DNA from: Coprococcus sp.
GTDB taxonomy: Bacteria > Bacillota > Clostridia > Lachnospirales > Lachnospiraceae
Reading direction: 5' to 3'
Length of the DNA: 49,595 nt
NCBI GenBank assembly: GCA_022793995.1
Contig: JAAWDY010000011.1
Span: forward strand, 1 to 49,595
Part shown: piece after piece, positions 15,661 to 25,132 of the stretch
Position numbering within the stretch: position 1 is the first letter of the stretch
Layout of the letters: each line of letters begins with the position of its first letter
Translations under genes and position numbers: made by a program
The notes under the pieces: generated by a model
Databases searched by the model: none
Seen by the model: the letters and a program-made list of their open reading frames with translations, nothing else
What the model was told of the DNA's origin: nothing

Positions 15661-16403
15661 AAGGGAAATTTTATGTAGTGGGCGTGGGACCAGGAGAGCC
15701 GGAGCTAATCACTCTGAAAGCCATCCGTATCATAAAAGAGAGCCATGTGGTCGCGCTTCCCATTTCCCGGAAGGGATTTGAGAAGCCAATCTATGAGGCG
15801 GCGGGTGAAGCCCGGGGGGATGCAAAGCTCCTGGAAGGATGCATGGCGTACCAGATCGTACGGCAGGTTCTTCCGGAAGTATCCGGGAAGGCCAAGCTTT
15901 ACCTTCCTATGCCCATGTTAAAAGAAAAAGATCGTCTGGACGCGGCGCATAGCCTTTGCGCCGATGCGGCGGCGGGGCGCTTGGATGCGGGCGATACGGC
16001 AGCGTTTCTTACGATTGGGGATCCGTCCGTGTATTCCACAGGAATGTACGTGCATGAGCGGCTGAAGCGAAAAGGGTACGAGACGCATCTTGTGCCGGGA
16101 GTCCCGTCTTTTTGCGCGGCGGCGGCCGCTCTGGATACAGAGATCGCCAGAAATAAGGAAGAGATCCATATCCTGCCCGCTTCTTACGGAGTGGAAAAGG
16201 GTCTTTATCTTCCCGGAACCAAGATCCTGATGAAGGCAGGGAAGAAGATGCCCGAGATTAAAAGAATGGCAAGGGAAAAGGGAATTCGGATACAGATGGC
16301 AGAAAATTGTGGGATGGAGGATGAGAGATATTATTTCTCAGCAGAGGAGATCCCGGATAAGGCCAGTTATTATTCTCTGCTTATGATCAAGGAGGAAGCA
16401 TAG
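15657..16403 (+). CDS. cbiL: Cobalt-factor-II / precorrin-2 C20-methyltransferase CbiL
   Basis: Protein of 248 residues of the tetrapyrrole methylase family. The start FYVVGVGPGEPELITLKAIR is the SAM-binding signature, and TIGDPSVYSTGMYVHERL and VPGVPSFCAAAAALDTEIA are typical of CbiL/CobI. It transfers a methyl group to C20 of cobalt-sirohydrochlorin. Its start overlaps the cbiD stop, indicating translational coupling. Confidence 0.93.
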   Translation: MKGKFYVVGVGPGEPELITLKAIRIIKESHVVALPISRKGFEKPIYEAAGEARGDAKLLEGCMAYQIVRQVLPEVSGKAKLYLPMPMLKEKDRLDAAHSLCADAAAGRLDAGDTAAFLTIGDPSVYSTGMYVHERLKRKGYETHLVPGVPSFCAAAAALDTEIARNKEEIHILPASYGVEKGLYLPGTKILMKAGKKMPEIKRMAREKGIRIQMAENCGMEDERYYFSAEEIPDKASYYSLLMIKEEA

Positions 16404-17156
16404 ATGGTTTGGTTCGTGGGCGCAGGACCCGGCGCAGAAGACCTGATTACATTGCGCGGAAAGAGGCTTCTTGAGGAAGCGGATATTGTGGTCTATGCGG
16501 GTTCGCTGGTGAATGAGGAGCTTTTGAAATATGTAAAAAAGGACTGTAAAGTCTATAACAGCGCTTATATGACGCTGGAGGAAGTGCTTGACGTCATGAT
16601 CCGCGGAGAAAAAAGCGGGGAAAAGGTGGTTCGTCTCCATACCGGCGACCCTTGCCTGTACGGTGCGGTAAGGGAACAGATGGACGCGCTGAAGGAGGCG
16701 GATATTTCCTATGAAGTATGCCCAGGGGTCAGTTCGTTCTGCGGGGCGGCGGCATCTCTTCAGGCGGAATATACGCTTCCCGGCGTCTCGCAGTCCGTGG
16801 TAATTACCCGGATGGCGGGAAGGACGCCAGTTCCCGACCGGGAATCGATCCAAAGCTTTGCAGCGCATCGGGCGACGATGGTGGTGTTCTTAAGCGCCGG
16901 CATGCTGGATATACTATCCAAAGAGTTGACCGCCGGGGGATATGAGCCGGATACCCCGGCAGCGATCGTCTATAAAGCCACATGGCCGGATGAAAAGGTT
17001 TTTCGCTGCACAGTGGCGGATTTGGCTCAGACGGCAAAAAAATATGGCGTCACAAAGACGGCGCTGATTATTGTCGGGGATATCCTGGAAGGAAATTACG
17101 AGCGTTCCAGGCTGTATCATCCGAATTTTACTACAGAGTTCAGGACAGGAAATTAA
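16404..17156 (+). CDS. cbiF: Cobalt-precorrin-4 C11-methyltransferase CbiF
   Basis: Protein of 250 residues, tetrapyrrole methylase family. It begins VWFVGAGPGAEDLITLRGKR; the segment VVYAGSLVNEELL and the HTGDPCLYGAVREQMDAL motif separate CbiF/CobM from its relatives. Later VCPGVSSFCGAAASLQAEYT and ITRMAGRTPVP match the family. It methylates C11. It starts directly after the cbiL stop. In many Firmicutes cbiG follows cbiF; here cbiH follows with only 6 bp between, so cbiG is not at its expected place. Confidence 0.94.
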   Translation: MVWFVGAGPGAEDLITLRGKRLLEEADIVVYAGSLVNEELLKYVKKDCKVYNSAYMTLEEVLDVMIRGEKSGEKVVRLHTGDPCLYGAVREQMDALKEADISYEVCPGVSSFCGAAASLQAEYTLPGVSQSVVITRMAGRTPVPDRESIQSFAAHRATMVVFLSAGMLDILSKELTAGGYEPDTPAAIVYKATWPDEKVFRCTVADLAQTAKKYGVTKTALIIVGDILEGNYERSRLYHPNFTTEFRTGN

Positions 17157-17162
17157 GGTAAG

Positions 17163-17903
17163 GTGAGGGATTTGAGGAAAATCTATATTGTAGGGATCGG
17201 GCCAGGGGCGAAAAAGCAGATGACCCTGCGGGCGCGGGAGGTGCTTAAAAGATGCCCGGTCATTGTCGGTTATACGGTATATATTGATCTGATCAGGGAG
17301 GAATATCCGGATAAGGTCTATATCTCCACACCGATGCGGCAGGAGATCAAAAGATGCCGGGCGGCGTTTGAAGAGGCCGAAAAAGGGATGGATACCGCCG
17401 TTGTATGCAGCGGGGACGCGGGAATCTACGGAATGGCAGGGCTGATGTATGAGCTGTCCGGAGAATATCCGCAGGTTGAATTGGAGGTTATTCCAGGAAT
17501 CACGGCGGCTTCGGGCGGAGCGGCACTTCTTGGCGCTCCCTTGACGCACGATTTTGCAGTCGTCAGCCTGAGCGACCTTCTGACCCCCTGGGAGAAGATC
17601 GAGAAAAGGCTTATCGCCGCGGTGGCAACGGATTTTGTGATATGCATTTATAATCCGTCCAGCAAAAAGAGGGCGGCTTATCTGGAGAGAGCCTGTTCTT
17701 TAATGATGGAGTATAAGGATGCAGAGACGGTCTGCGGAATTGTGCGTAATATTGGAAGGGAAGGAGAGTCGGTGCGGATTCTTTCGCTGAGAGAATTGAA
17801 AGAGACAAAAACAGATATGTTTACCACTGTGTTCATTGGAAACAGTGAGACAAGGAAGATTGGGAACCATATGGTGACGCCGAGGGGATACCATAATGAA
17901 TGA
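17163..17903 (+). CDS. cbiH: Cobalt-factor-III C17-methyltransferase CbiH
   Basis: Protein of 246 residues, tetrapyrrole methylase family. KIYIVGIGPGAKKQMTLRAR, VVCSGDAGIYGMAGLMYEL and VIPGITAASGGAALLGAPLT identify CbiH/CobJ; the segment CIYNPSSKKR is also diagnostic. It methylates C17 and drives ring contraction. The start is probably GTG 17163 after AAGG; TTG 17172 is an alternative. It is not fused to CbiG, unlike some relatives, and overlaps the next gene by 8 bp. Confidence 0.93.
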   Translation: MRDLRKIYIVGIGPGAKKQMTLRAREVLKRCPVIVGYTVYIDLIREEYPDKVYISTPMRQEIKRCRAAFEEAEKGMDTAVVCSGDAGIYGMAGLMYELSGEYPQVELEVIPGITAASGGAALLGAPLTHDFAVVSLSDLLTPWEKIEKRLIAAVATDFVICIYNPSSKKRAAYLERACSLMMEYKDAETVCGIVRNIGREGESVRILSLRELKETKTDMFTTVFIGNSETRKIGNHMVTPRGYHNE

Positions 17904-19113
17904 AGAAAGAAACGTAGTGTATGCCATCGGCGCAGGGATGGGGACAAAGGGGCTTTTGACCCGGGAGGCGCAGGAGTGTATCGAAGCGTGCGACATATTG
18001 ATGGGCTCCAGGAGGATGACCGAAGCGTTTCAAAACTTAGGAAAGCCTTGTTTCTGCGAGTACCGTCCGCAGAAGATATTGGAATATCTGACGGTTCATC
18101 CCCAGTATCGGAAATGCGCGGTGTTGTTTTCCGGGGACATTGGATTCTACAGCGGGGCGAAGAAGCTGTCCCAGGTCCTAGAGGACGCAGGTATAGAGGT
18201 GCGTTTCCTTCCAGGAATTTCGTCGGTGGTCTATCTGGCGTCCCGGTTGAATGTGAGCTGGGAGGACGCAAAGCTTACGAGTCTTCACGGAAGGGAGGAA
18301 GCGCTCATCGACGCGGTGGCGCGGTATGAGAAAACGTTCTGCCTGCTGGGGGGAGATCAGGGCAGGGAGTTCTGTCAAAAAATCAAGAAGTATGATTTCC
18401 CGGATGTCCGCCTGTTCATTGGGAGAAGGCTTTCCTATGCAGATGAAGAAATTCTTGAGAGGTCGGCAGGCGAAGCGGAGCCGCGGGAGTTGGAGGGGCT
18501 TGTGACCGTTCTGATCGAAAATCCCAGGTGGGAAGGGCGGATACGCCGCCGTCCAAAGGATGAGGAGTTCATCCGTGGGAATATACCCATGACAAAGGCG
18601 GAGGTGCGCGCAGTTTCTCTTGCGAAGCTGGGTCTTGCGGAGGGCGCAGTATTTTACGATATCGGGGCAGGAACCGGCTCCATCTCCGTGGAGGCGGCGC
18701 TTTCGGCAGAGCGGATCCGGGTCTATGCGATTGAGAAGAATCCGGAGGGTATCCGGTTGATCGAGGAAAACCATATTCAATTTAAGACGGAACAGATCGA
18801 GATTATAGAAGGGGAGGCTCCCGAGGTCCTGGAAGGGCTGGAAGCGCCGACCCATGTATTAATCGGAGGAAGTTCCGGGAAATTGAAGGAGATCCTGCGC
18901 CTGGTGCGGGAGAAGAATCCGTACGTCCTCATTGTCATCCATGCAGTGTCGCTGGAGACGCTTCAGGAGGTGACACAGGCCGCGCAGGAAGGACTTTTGT
19001 ATGACCCGGAGGTTGTCCAGATCCAGGTGGCAAAAGCAAGAAAGCTTGGAGAGCATCATCTGATGATGGGACAGAATCCGGTGTACCTTATCTCAGACGG
19101 GGGTTCAAAATAA
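17896..19113 (+). CDS. cobL: Fused CbiE-CbiT (CobL-like) precorrin C5,15-methyltransferase and C12 decarboxylase
   Basis: Protein of 405 residues made of two enzymes. Residues 1-200 are a CbiE tetrapyrrole methylase (VYAIGAGMGTKGLLTREA, LFSGDIGFYSGAKKL, FLPGISSVVYLASRL). Residues 215-405 are CbiT, a Rossmann SAM methyltransferase (FIRGNIPMTKAEVRAVSLAK, VFYDIGAGTGSISVEAAL). Together they methylate C5 and C15 and remove the C12 acetate carboxyl. Fusion of the two is common. It overlaps the cbiH end by 8 bp and is followed 43 bp later by cbiA. Confidence 0.93.
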   Translation: MNEERNVVYAIGAGMGTKGLLTREAQECIEACDILMGSRRMTEAFQNLGKPCFCEYRPQKILEYLTVHPQYRKCAVLFSGDIGFYSGAKKLSQVLEDAGIEVRFLPGISSVVYLASRLNVSWEDAKLTSLHGREEALIDAVARYEKTFCLLGGDQGREFCQKIKKYDFPDVRLFIGRRLSYADEEILERSAGEAEPRELEGLVTVLIENPRWEGRIRRRPKDEEFIRGNIPMTKAEVRAVSLAKLGLAEGAVFYDIGAGTGSISVEAALSAERIRVYAIEKNPEGIRLIEENHIQFKTEQIEIIEGEAPEVLEGLEAPTHVLIGGSSGKLKEILRLVREKNPYVLIVIHAVSLETLQEVTQAAQEGLLYDPEVVQIQVAKARKLGEHHLMMGQNPVYLISDGGSK

Positions 19114-19156
19114 GATACGAAATGAAGATGCTGGCAAGATACAGGAGGGACCTAGG

Positions 19157-20572
19157 ATGCGGATGGAAGAACGCCAAGGCAGCAGAAAAGGCGGAGGCTT
19201 TATGGTCGCCGCGCCCGCTAGCGGGAGCGGGAAGACGGCCCTTGTGTGCGGGCTGATCGAAGCCTACAGGCAGAAGGGACAAAGGGCGGCGGCATGTAAA
19301 TGTGGGCCGGATTATATCGACGGTTTGTTCCACCAGGAGATTCTGGGAGTAGATTCTGAGAACCTAGATCTTTTTTTCAGCGGCAAAGAGGGGCTGAAGG
19401 AACGGTTCTTCACTCATGCAGAAGAGAACGATATCACGGTCGTAGAGGGAGTCATGGGGTACTATGACGGATTGGAACTGGGGAAAGATCAGGCAAGCTC
19501 TTATGAAATCGCATCCGTCTTACATCTCCCCGTGCTCCTTGTCCTTCCCTGCCGGGGAATGGCGCTCACCACAGCGGCCCTCCTAAAAGGACTGTTGGAA
19601 TTTCGGAAGGATAGCCAGATCAAAGGAGTGATTTTGAACAGGATTACGCCCATGCTGTATCCGCGCATGAAGGAGATGCTGGAAAAAACGGCAAGGGAAA
19701 TGGGGCATGAGATCAAGGTGTTCGGATATATGCCGGAGGATGCGGCGTTTCAATTCGAGAGCCGCCATCTGGGGCTAAAGCTTCCCGGGGAGATAAGGAA
19801 CCTGAAAGACCAGGTCCGGCGGGCGGCAAGGATTCTCACAGAAACGGTGGATCTAAGCGGAATCATGGAGCTTGCAAAAGAGAACGTACAGGAAGGATTT
19901 AAATGGCCGGAACATGCGGAGGAATATAATGAGAAGCCAGGAAGGGGAGTGCGGGTCGGCGTGGCAAGGGATCCTGCGTTTTGCTTCTATTATAAGGCAA
20001 ACCTGGAGCTTCTTGCGTCCCTGGGATGTGAACTTGTTTTTTTCAGTCCCCTTAAGGATGAGCATCTGCCGGAAGACTTGGACGGGCTTTTGCTGGGGGG
20101 CGGGTATCCTGAACTTTACGCGGCTGAGCTTTCGGCGAACACGGCGATGCGTCGCGAGATCAAAGATTTGCTCGCAGAAGGAAACCCCTGTGTCGCGGAA
20201 TGCGGCGGATTCCTCTATCTTCAGGAAGAACTGGAAGGAGCGGACGGCGTTTTTTATCCTATGGCGGGTGCTCTTGCAGGAAAGGCGTCCGGGCAAGGAC
20301 GTCTGGTGCGGTTTGGCTATATAGAGGTCATTGGGGAGAAAGACGGGAATTTTCTTAAAAAAGGAGAGAAGATCCGGGGACATGAGCATCATTACTGGGA
20401 TAGTACGGAAAATGGAGAGAACTGTCTGGCGGTCAAGCCGGATGGCAAAAGAAGCTGGGAGGCGGTCCACATGGAAGGGAATCTCTTTGCAGGATTTCCC
20501 CATCTTTACTGGCCGTCCCATCCAGAATTTGCCCGCCGTTTTGTGAGAGCATGCAGTAGGAGGCGTGTATGA
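19157..20572 (+). CDS. cbiA: Cobyrinate a,c-diamide synthase CbiA
   Basis: Protein of 471 residues. It amidates the a and c acetate side chains with glutamine and ATP. The N-terminal dethiobiotin-synthetase-like ATPase shows AAPASGSGKTALVCGLIEAY (about 16-35) and CKCGPDYIDGLFHQ. The C-terminal glutamine amidotransferase carries the nucleophile Cys in VAECGGFLYLQEEL and the His/Glu partner in SHPEFARRF. RBS CAGGAGG precedes ATG 19157. The stop overlaps the cobT start (ATGA). Confidence 0.95.
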   Translation: MRMEERQGSRKGGGFMVAAPASGSGKTALVCGLIEAYRQKGQRAAACKCGPDYIDGLFHQEILGVDSENLDLFFSGKEGLKERFFTHAEENDITVVEGVMGYYDGLELGKDQASSYEIASVLHLPVLLVLPCRGMALTTAALLKGLLEFRKDSQIKGVILNRITPMLYPRMKEMLEKTAREMGHEIKVFGYMPEDAAFQFESRHLGLKLPGEIRNLKDQVRRAARILTETVDLSGIMELAKENVQEGFKWPEHAEEYNEKPGRGVRVGVARDPAFCFYYKANLELLASLGCELVFFSPLKDEHLPEDLDGLLLGGGYPELYAAELSANTAMRREIKDLLAEGNPCVAECGGFLYLQEELEGADGVFYPMAGALAGKASGQGRLVRFGYIEVIGEKDGNFLKKGEKIRGHEHHYWDSTENGENCLAVKPDGKRSWEAVHMEGNLFAGFPHLYWPSHPEFARRFVRACSRRRV

Positions 20573-21627
20573 ACTTAGAAGAAATCAAAGAAAAAATCAG
20601 GCCGCTTGACGCACCAAGCATGGAAAAGGCGAAGGAGCGCTGGATGTCCGTGGCAAAGCCGCTATTTGGTCTGGGTAAGCTGGAAGATGCAATCGTCCGT
20701 ATGGCGGGGATCAAAGGAACGCCCACATTCGATCTGGATAAAAAAGGGCTTATCATTATGTGTGCGGATAACGGTGTGGTGGCAGAAGGCGTCACCCAGA
20801 CCGGCCAGGAAGTGACCGGTATTGTGGCGGATAATTTCACAAAACAAAGGGCTAGTGTCTGCATCATGGCGGAAATCGCGGGAGTGGACGTCTTTCCGGT
20901 AGATATCGGGATGGTTTCGGACGTTCCGTCCCTTACGGATCAAACGTACAAGGTGGCGTACGGAACCAGGAACCTGGCGAATGGTCCCGCCATGACAAAG
21001 GAGGAGACTTGGCATGCAGTGGAAGTTGGAATCCGCTTGGTAAAGGAAAAGAAAGAACAAGGCTATCAGATTCTTGCTACAGGGGAGATGGGAATCGGGA
21101 ATACGACCACCAGCAGCGCAGTGGCATCCGTGCTCCTTCAAAGAGGAGTGGAGGAGATGACCGGACGGGGAGCTGGGCTGGACCAAAAGGGACTGACGAA
21201 AAAGATCGAAGTCATCCGCCGGGCCATCGATTCTCTAAAACCGGATCAAGAGGATATCCTGGATACGCTTTCCAAGGTGGGAGGGCTGGATATCGCGGGC
21301 CTTACCGGGGTATTTTTGGGCGGCGCCTTGTACCGGGTGCCGGTGGTGATCGACGGATTCATCTCATCTGTGGCGGCTCTGTGCGCCGTACGGATGGCCC
21401 CGCAAGCGGGCGATTATCTGCTTCCTTCCCATGTTTCCAAAGAACCGGCCGGCAAAAGGGTGCTGGATGCGCTTTTGCTCTCGCCCATGCTGTATTGTGA
21501 TATGTGTCTGGGAGAGGGAAGCGGCGCGGTGGCGGTAATGCCGCTGTTACAAATGGGGCTTTCGGTATACCAGAAGATGGGCACTTTTGCGGACATCCAT
21601 GTAGGACAGTATGAGATATTAGAATAG
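20569..21627 (+). CDS. cobT: Nicotinate-nucleotide:dimethylbenzimidazole phosphoribosyltransferase CobT
   Basis: Protein of 352 residues, full length for CobT. It makes alpha-ribazole phosphate (or an analogue) from a lower-ligand base and nicotinate mononucleotide. Clear motifs are MCADNGVVAEGVTQTGQEVT (about 61-80), LATGEMGIGNTTTSSA and the catalytic-glutamate end region MCLGEGSGAVAVMPLL. No bza genes or bluB are seen in the window, so the base is made elsewhere or scavenged. Confidence 0.95.
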   Translation: MNLEEIKEKIRPLDAPSMEKAKERWMSVAKPLFGLGKLEDAIVRMAGIKGTPTFDLDKKGLIIMCADNGVVAEGVTQTGQEVTGIVADNFTKQRASVCIMAEIAGVDVFPVDIGMVSDVPSLTDQTYKVAYGTRNLANGPAMTKEETWHAVEVGIRLVKEKKEQGYQILATGEMGIGNTTTSSAVASVLLQRGVEEMTGRGAGLDQKGLTKKIEVIRRAIDSLKPDQEDILDTLSKVGGLDIAGLTGVFLGGALYRVPVVIDGFISSVAALCAVRMAPQAGDYLLPSHVSKEPAGKRVLDALLLSPMLYCDMCLGEGSGAVAVMPLLQMGLSVYQKMGTFADIHVGQYEILE

Positions 21628-21662
21628 TTCTGGATATTTTTACATAGAGAGAGGATGCGTTT

Positions 21663-22421
21663 ATGAATCTGATACAGTCTTTGGTGATCGCTCTGTCCAT
21701 GTATTCGAGCATTCCCATGCCGCAGACAGAGTGGAAAGAGGAAAATATGAAATATGCCCTGTGCTTTTTTCCGGTGGTCGGGATTGTGACAGGAGGCGTC
21801 CAGTATATCGTCGGAAGCCTTCTATATAGAAAGGCGGGAAGCCTTTTCTTTGCGGCGGCGATGACCCTGATTCCCATCCTCATAAGCGGCGGAATCCACT
21901 TGGACGGGTTTATGGATACCATGGACGCGCTCGGCTCCTATGGGGACCAACAGAAAAAGCTGGATATCCTGAAGGACACCCATTGCGGCGCGTTTGCCGT
22001 GCTGGGGCTTGGCTGTTATCTGGCAGCGGGCATAGGAATCTGGAGTGAAGCCACCGAAGAGATGTTGGGCGTCATTGGATGCAGTTATGTGATTTCGCGG
22101 GCGCTTTCCGGGGCTTCTGTGGTTAGCTTTCCGGCGGCCCGAAAGGACGGACTTGCAAGAACGTTTCAGGTTCATGCGGGAAAGAGAGCCGTGCTATTGG
22201 CGGCGATGTTCTGGATCATCGGAGCGTCTGCCCTTATGATCTGTCTGGATCCGGCGATGGCTTCCGGGGCGGCGGCCGGAGCGGCGATTATGTTCTGGCA
22301 TTACCAAAGAGTGGCGGATAGGCAGTTTGGCGGGGTGACCGGCGATCTGGCAGGATATTTTCTACAGATGTGCGAGCAGGGGATGCTCGCCGGCATCGTG
22401 ATAACCGCCAAAGTATTGTAA
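21663..22421 (+). CDS. cobS: Adenosylcobinamide-GDP ribazoletransferase (cobalamin synthase) CobS
   Basis: Protein of 252 residues with about six membrane helices. It joins adenosylcobinamide-GDP with alpha-ribazole (phosphate) at the inner face of the membrane. The metal-binding family motif GIHLDGFMDTMDALGSYGDQ (about 78-97), followed by DTHCGAFAVLGLG, is diagnostic. The start follows GAGAGGATG. It is 35 bp after cobT and 15 bp before the cobC-type phosphatase, the usual grouping for nucleotide loop assembly. Confidence 0.94.
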   Translation: MNLIQSLVIALSMYSSIPMPQTEWKEENMKYALCFFPVVGIVTGGVQYIVGSLLYRKAGSLFFAAAMTLIPILISGGIHLDGFMDTMDALGSYGDQQKKLDILKDTHCGAFAVLGLGCYLAAGIGIWSEATEEMLGVIGCSYVISRALSGASVVSFPAARKDGLARTFQVHAGKRAVLLAAMFWIIGASALMICLDPAMASGAAAGAAIMFWHYQRVADRQFGGVTGDLAGYFLQMCEQGMLAGIVITAKVL

Positions 22422-22436
22422 AGTCAGGAGAAGAAG

Positions 22437-23015
22437 ATGGAATTGATATGGATCCGGCATTTTGCCACCAAAGGGAACCGGGAGCGGCGCTATATCGGCG
22501 CCACGGACGAACCGCTCGATCGGGCGGCGCTTCCTGAAAAGCTCCGGGTGTATCCAAAGGCGGAACAGGTTGTCATAAGTCCGATGCAGCGGTGCAGAGA
22601 AACAGCTCAGATTATCTACCCCGGCGTACCGGTTCATGTATGCGGCGCGTTTCGGGAATGTGATTTCGGGGACTTTGAGGGAAAGAATTATGAAGAATTA
22701 AAAGATGATATACGGTATCAAAGGTGGCTGGACTCAAAAGGAACCCTCCCTTTTCCAGGAGGAGAAGGGCATGAGGATTTTATACGGCGCTGCGTATTGG
22801 GAATGGAAGAGATCATGCGGAGACTGCTTACGGAAAAATGTGTGCGCGCCGCGTTTGTTGTCCACGGGGGCACGATCATGGCGGTATGCGCCGCGTTTGC
22901 CGGGAAAACGTTCTATGACTGGCAGGTTGAAAACGGCGGCGGCTTTGGGGTTTCCATTGATGAAATAGCGTGGGAACAAGGGAACAAATATTTTAGGGAG
23001 ATAGAGAGACTATGA
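22437..23015 (+). CDS. cobC: Histidine phosphatase, probable alpha-ribazole phosphatase CobC
   Basis: Protein of 192 residues, histidine phosphatase superfamily. The phosphohistidine motif reads IRHFATKGNRERRYIG, with Phe where Gly of RHG is usual; a second catalytic His is in FVVHGGTIMAV. KGNxxxRYIGxTDEPL is typical of clostridial CobC. It would remove the 5'-phosphate of alpha-ribazole phosphate or of cobalamin phosphate. Specificity is assigned from position between cobS and cbiB. Its stop overlaps the cbiB start. Confidence 0.83.
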   Translation: MELIWIRHFATKGNRERRYIGATDEPLDRAALPEKLRVYPKAEQVVISPMQRCRETAQIIYPGVPVHVCGAFRECDFGDFEGKNYEELKDDIRYQRWLDSKGTLPFPGGEGHEDFIRRCVLGMEEIMRRLLTEKCVRAAFVVHGGTIMAVCAAFAGKTFYDWQVENGGGFGVSIDEIAWEQGNKYFREIERL

Positions 23016-23980
23016 CTTCACTACTTGCTGTGGCCGCAGGATTTGTGATCGACCGGCTGATCGGTGATCCGATATGGCTGTACCATCCGGTGAGGCTGAT
23101 CGGAAAGTGGATCATGATCCTGGAGGACGTTTTGCGGAAAATAGCAGGCGAAAAGAAGGGGAGGCTCCTTGTTTGCGGGGGTGTGCTCTGGTTTGCCGTC
23201 TCAGCCATCTCGGTCGGTATCCCGCTTGGGATTTTGTTTCAGGCCGGGAAGGTGCATCCTGCCGTAAGATTCGCTCTGGAGGCGTTCTGGTGCGGCCAGA
23301 TTTTGGCAGGAAAATCCTTGAAGGTGGAGAGCAGGAAGGTATATGAGAAACTAATAAAGAGTGATCTCCCCGGAGCCAGGTACGCGGTTTCAATGATCGT
23401 AGGCAGGGATACAAACTCCTTAAGCGAGGAGGGAGTCACAAAGGCGGCGGTGGAGACCGTGGCGGAAAACACGTCGGATGGTGTCATCGCCCCGCTTCTT
23501 TATCTGCTCCTTGGAGGAGTGCCGGCAGGTTTTTTCTATAAAGCCGTGAACACCATGGATTCCATGGTGGGATATAAAAATGAGAAATATCAGTATTTCG
23601 GACGGTTTGCGGCAAGGATGGACGATGTATGCAACTATATTCCGTCCAGGATTGCGGCGGTTCTCATGATCGTGAGCGCCTATCTTCTGCGGATGGATGG
23701 GAAAAACGCGTGGAGAATCTACCTCCGGGACCGGAAAAAGAGCGCCAGCCCTAACGCCGCCCAGACGGAGTCGGTATGCGCGGGCGCGCTTAGGGTACAG
23801 CTCTGTGGAGACGCGTATTATTTCGGCAAGCTTCACTATAAGGAGACACTGGGCGATCCTCTTAGGGAGATCCGGCCGGATGATATCCTTGGCGCCGGGC
23901 GTCTGATGGATGGGACGGCTGTTTTGTCCCTGATTGTTTTTGGGCTGCTTAAATTTGCTCTCCTGTGGCTTTGGATATGA
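23012..23980 (+). CDS. cbiB: Adenosylcobinamide-phosphate synthase CbiB
   Basis: Protein of 322 residues with several membrane helices. It attaches the aminopropanol(-phosphate) linker to adenosylcobyric acid. Family features: FVIDRLIGDPIWLYHPVRLIG at the N-terminus, ETVAENTSDGVIAPLLYLL (about 150), a DAVNTMDSM-like KAVNTMDSMVGYKN, and SPNAAQTESVCAGAL near the C-terminus. cobD, which makes the linker, follows 18 bp later. Confidence 0.95.
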   Translation: MTSLLAVAAGFVIDRLIGDPIWLYHPVRLIGKWIMILEDVLRKIAGEKKGRLLVCGGVLWFAVSAISVGIPLGILFQAGKVHPAVRFALEAFWCGQILAGKSLKVESRKVYEKLIKSDLPGARYAVSMIVGRDTNSLSEEGVTKAAVETVAENTSDGVIAPLLYLLLGGVPAGFFYKAVNTMDSMVGYKNEKYQYFGRFAARMDDVCNYIPSRIAAVLMIVSAYLLRMDGKNAWRIYLRDRKKSASPNAAQTESVCAGALRVQLCGDAYYFGKLHYKETLGDPLREIRPDDILGAGRLMDGTAVLSLIVFGLLKFALLWLWI

Positions 23981-23998
23981 GCGCCGAGGAGAAAGACG

Positions 23999-25066
23999 AT
24001 GGAAAAGGAGAAGGAACTTATGAGCCATATGCTTCATGGAGGAGATATTTACACCTATCAGGGGGCGCTGGATTTTTCAGTCAATATCAATCCGCTGGGA
24101 CCGGCAGAAGAGGTAGTATCGGCGGCCAAGTCGGCTGTGGATGAGATGGAGCGTTATCCGGATCCCGGGTGCCGTGCCCTCAGAGCCAAGCTTTCAAAGA
24201 AGCTGCAAGTGCCGGAGGACTTCCTGATCTTTGGGAACGGGGCGGCGGAACTTATGTTCACGCTTACACTGGCAGAAAGACCGAGGAAAGCGGTGATCGC
24301 AGCTCCCGCTTTTGCGGAGTATGAAAGGGCGCTTCTTGCAGCGGACTGCGAAGTGCAGTATTATTACCGGAGGGAAGAGACCGGATTCATCCTGGAAGAA
24401 GATTTCTTAGACATGCTGAGAAACGATGTGGACATGGTATTCTTGTGTTCGCCGGATAATCCGGTGGGAAATGCCATAGAATCCAGGATGCTAAGGAGGA
24501 TCCTTGGCTGCTGTGAGGAGAAAAATATCCTTCTGGTCCTGGATGAATGTTTCATTGATTTCATGGAGGGAGGACGGGAAGCAACCCTTCTTGAAGAGAC
24601 AAAGAGGACGGGAAATCTATTGCTCCTGCGGGCATTCACCAAGATCCATGCCCTTCCTGGACTCCGTTTGGGGTTTGGAATCTGCGGTGACAAAGAGCTT
24701 CTTGCCCGTATGAGCGCCGCGACGCAGCCGTGGAATATATCCATCCCGGCGCAGGCGGCAGGTCTTGCCGCGCTAAGAGGCGAGGAGCGGATTAAAAAAA
24801 CCAGGGAGTATGTGGCAAAAGAGAGAACATGGCTTCAGGAGCGCCTTCAGGAACTAGGGATTACCTATTTCCCCTCCCAGGTAAATTATCTTTTGTTCAA
24901 AAGCGAACAAAACTTATTCGGCGAGCTTCTGAAGAAGAACATTTTGATACGTGACTGTCAGAATTATGAGGGTCTGGAAAAAGGATTTTACCGGATCGCT
25001 GTCAGAAAGCGTAAGGAAAACGAGGAGCTGGTCGAGGCTCTGAGGCAAATTTCACCTGTGCGGTAG
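23999..25066 (+). CDS. cobD: L-threonine-O-3-phosphate decarboxylase CobD
   Basis: Protein of 355 residues (348 if the well-placed ATG 24020 is used; AAGGAGAAGG precedes it). It is a fold-type I PLP enzyme that forms (R)-1-amino-2-propanol phosphate for CbiB. Evidence: MLHGGDIYTYQGALDFSVNI at the start, VFLCSPDNPVGNAI, LLVLDECFIDF, and the PLP lysine in LRAFTKIHALPGLRLGF. It resembles histidinol-phosphate aminotransferase, but the HGGDIY start and its position after cbiB fix the assignment. Confidence 0.92.
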   Translation: MEKEKELMSHMLHGGDIYTYQGALDFSVNINPLGPAEEVVSAAKSAVDEMERYPDPGCRALRAKLSKKLQVPEDFLIFGNGAAELMFTLTLAERPRKAVIAAPAFAEYERALLAADCEVQYYYRREETGFILEEDFLDMLRNDVDMVFLCSPDNPVGNAIESRMLRRILGCCEEKNILLVLDECFIDFMEGGREATLLEETKRTGNLLLLRAFTKIHALPGLRLGFGICGDKELLARMSAATQPWNISIPAQAAGLAALRGEERIKKTREYVAKERTWLQERLQELGITYFPSQVNYLLFKSEQNLFGELLKKNILIRDCQNYEGLEKGFYRIAVRKRKENEELVEALRQISPVR

Positions 25067-25132
25067 AGACTGCGATTCACGACAGATCACCACACAAAAC
25101 TCGTAAAATCTGCAGGAAAGAAGGATAGGCGG

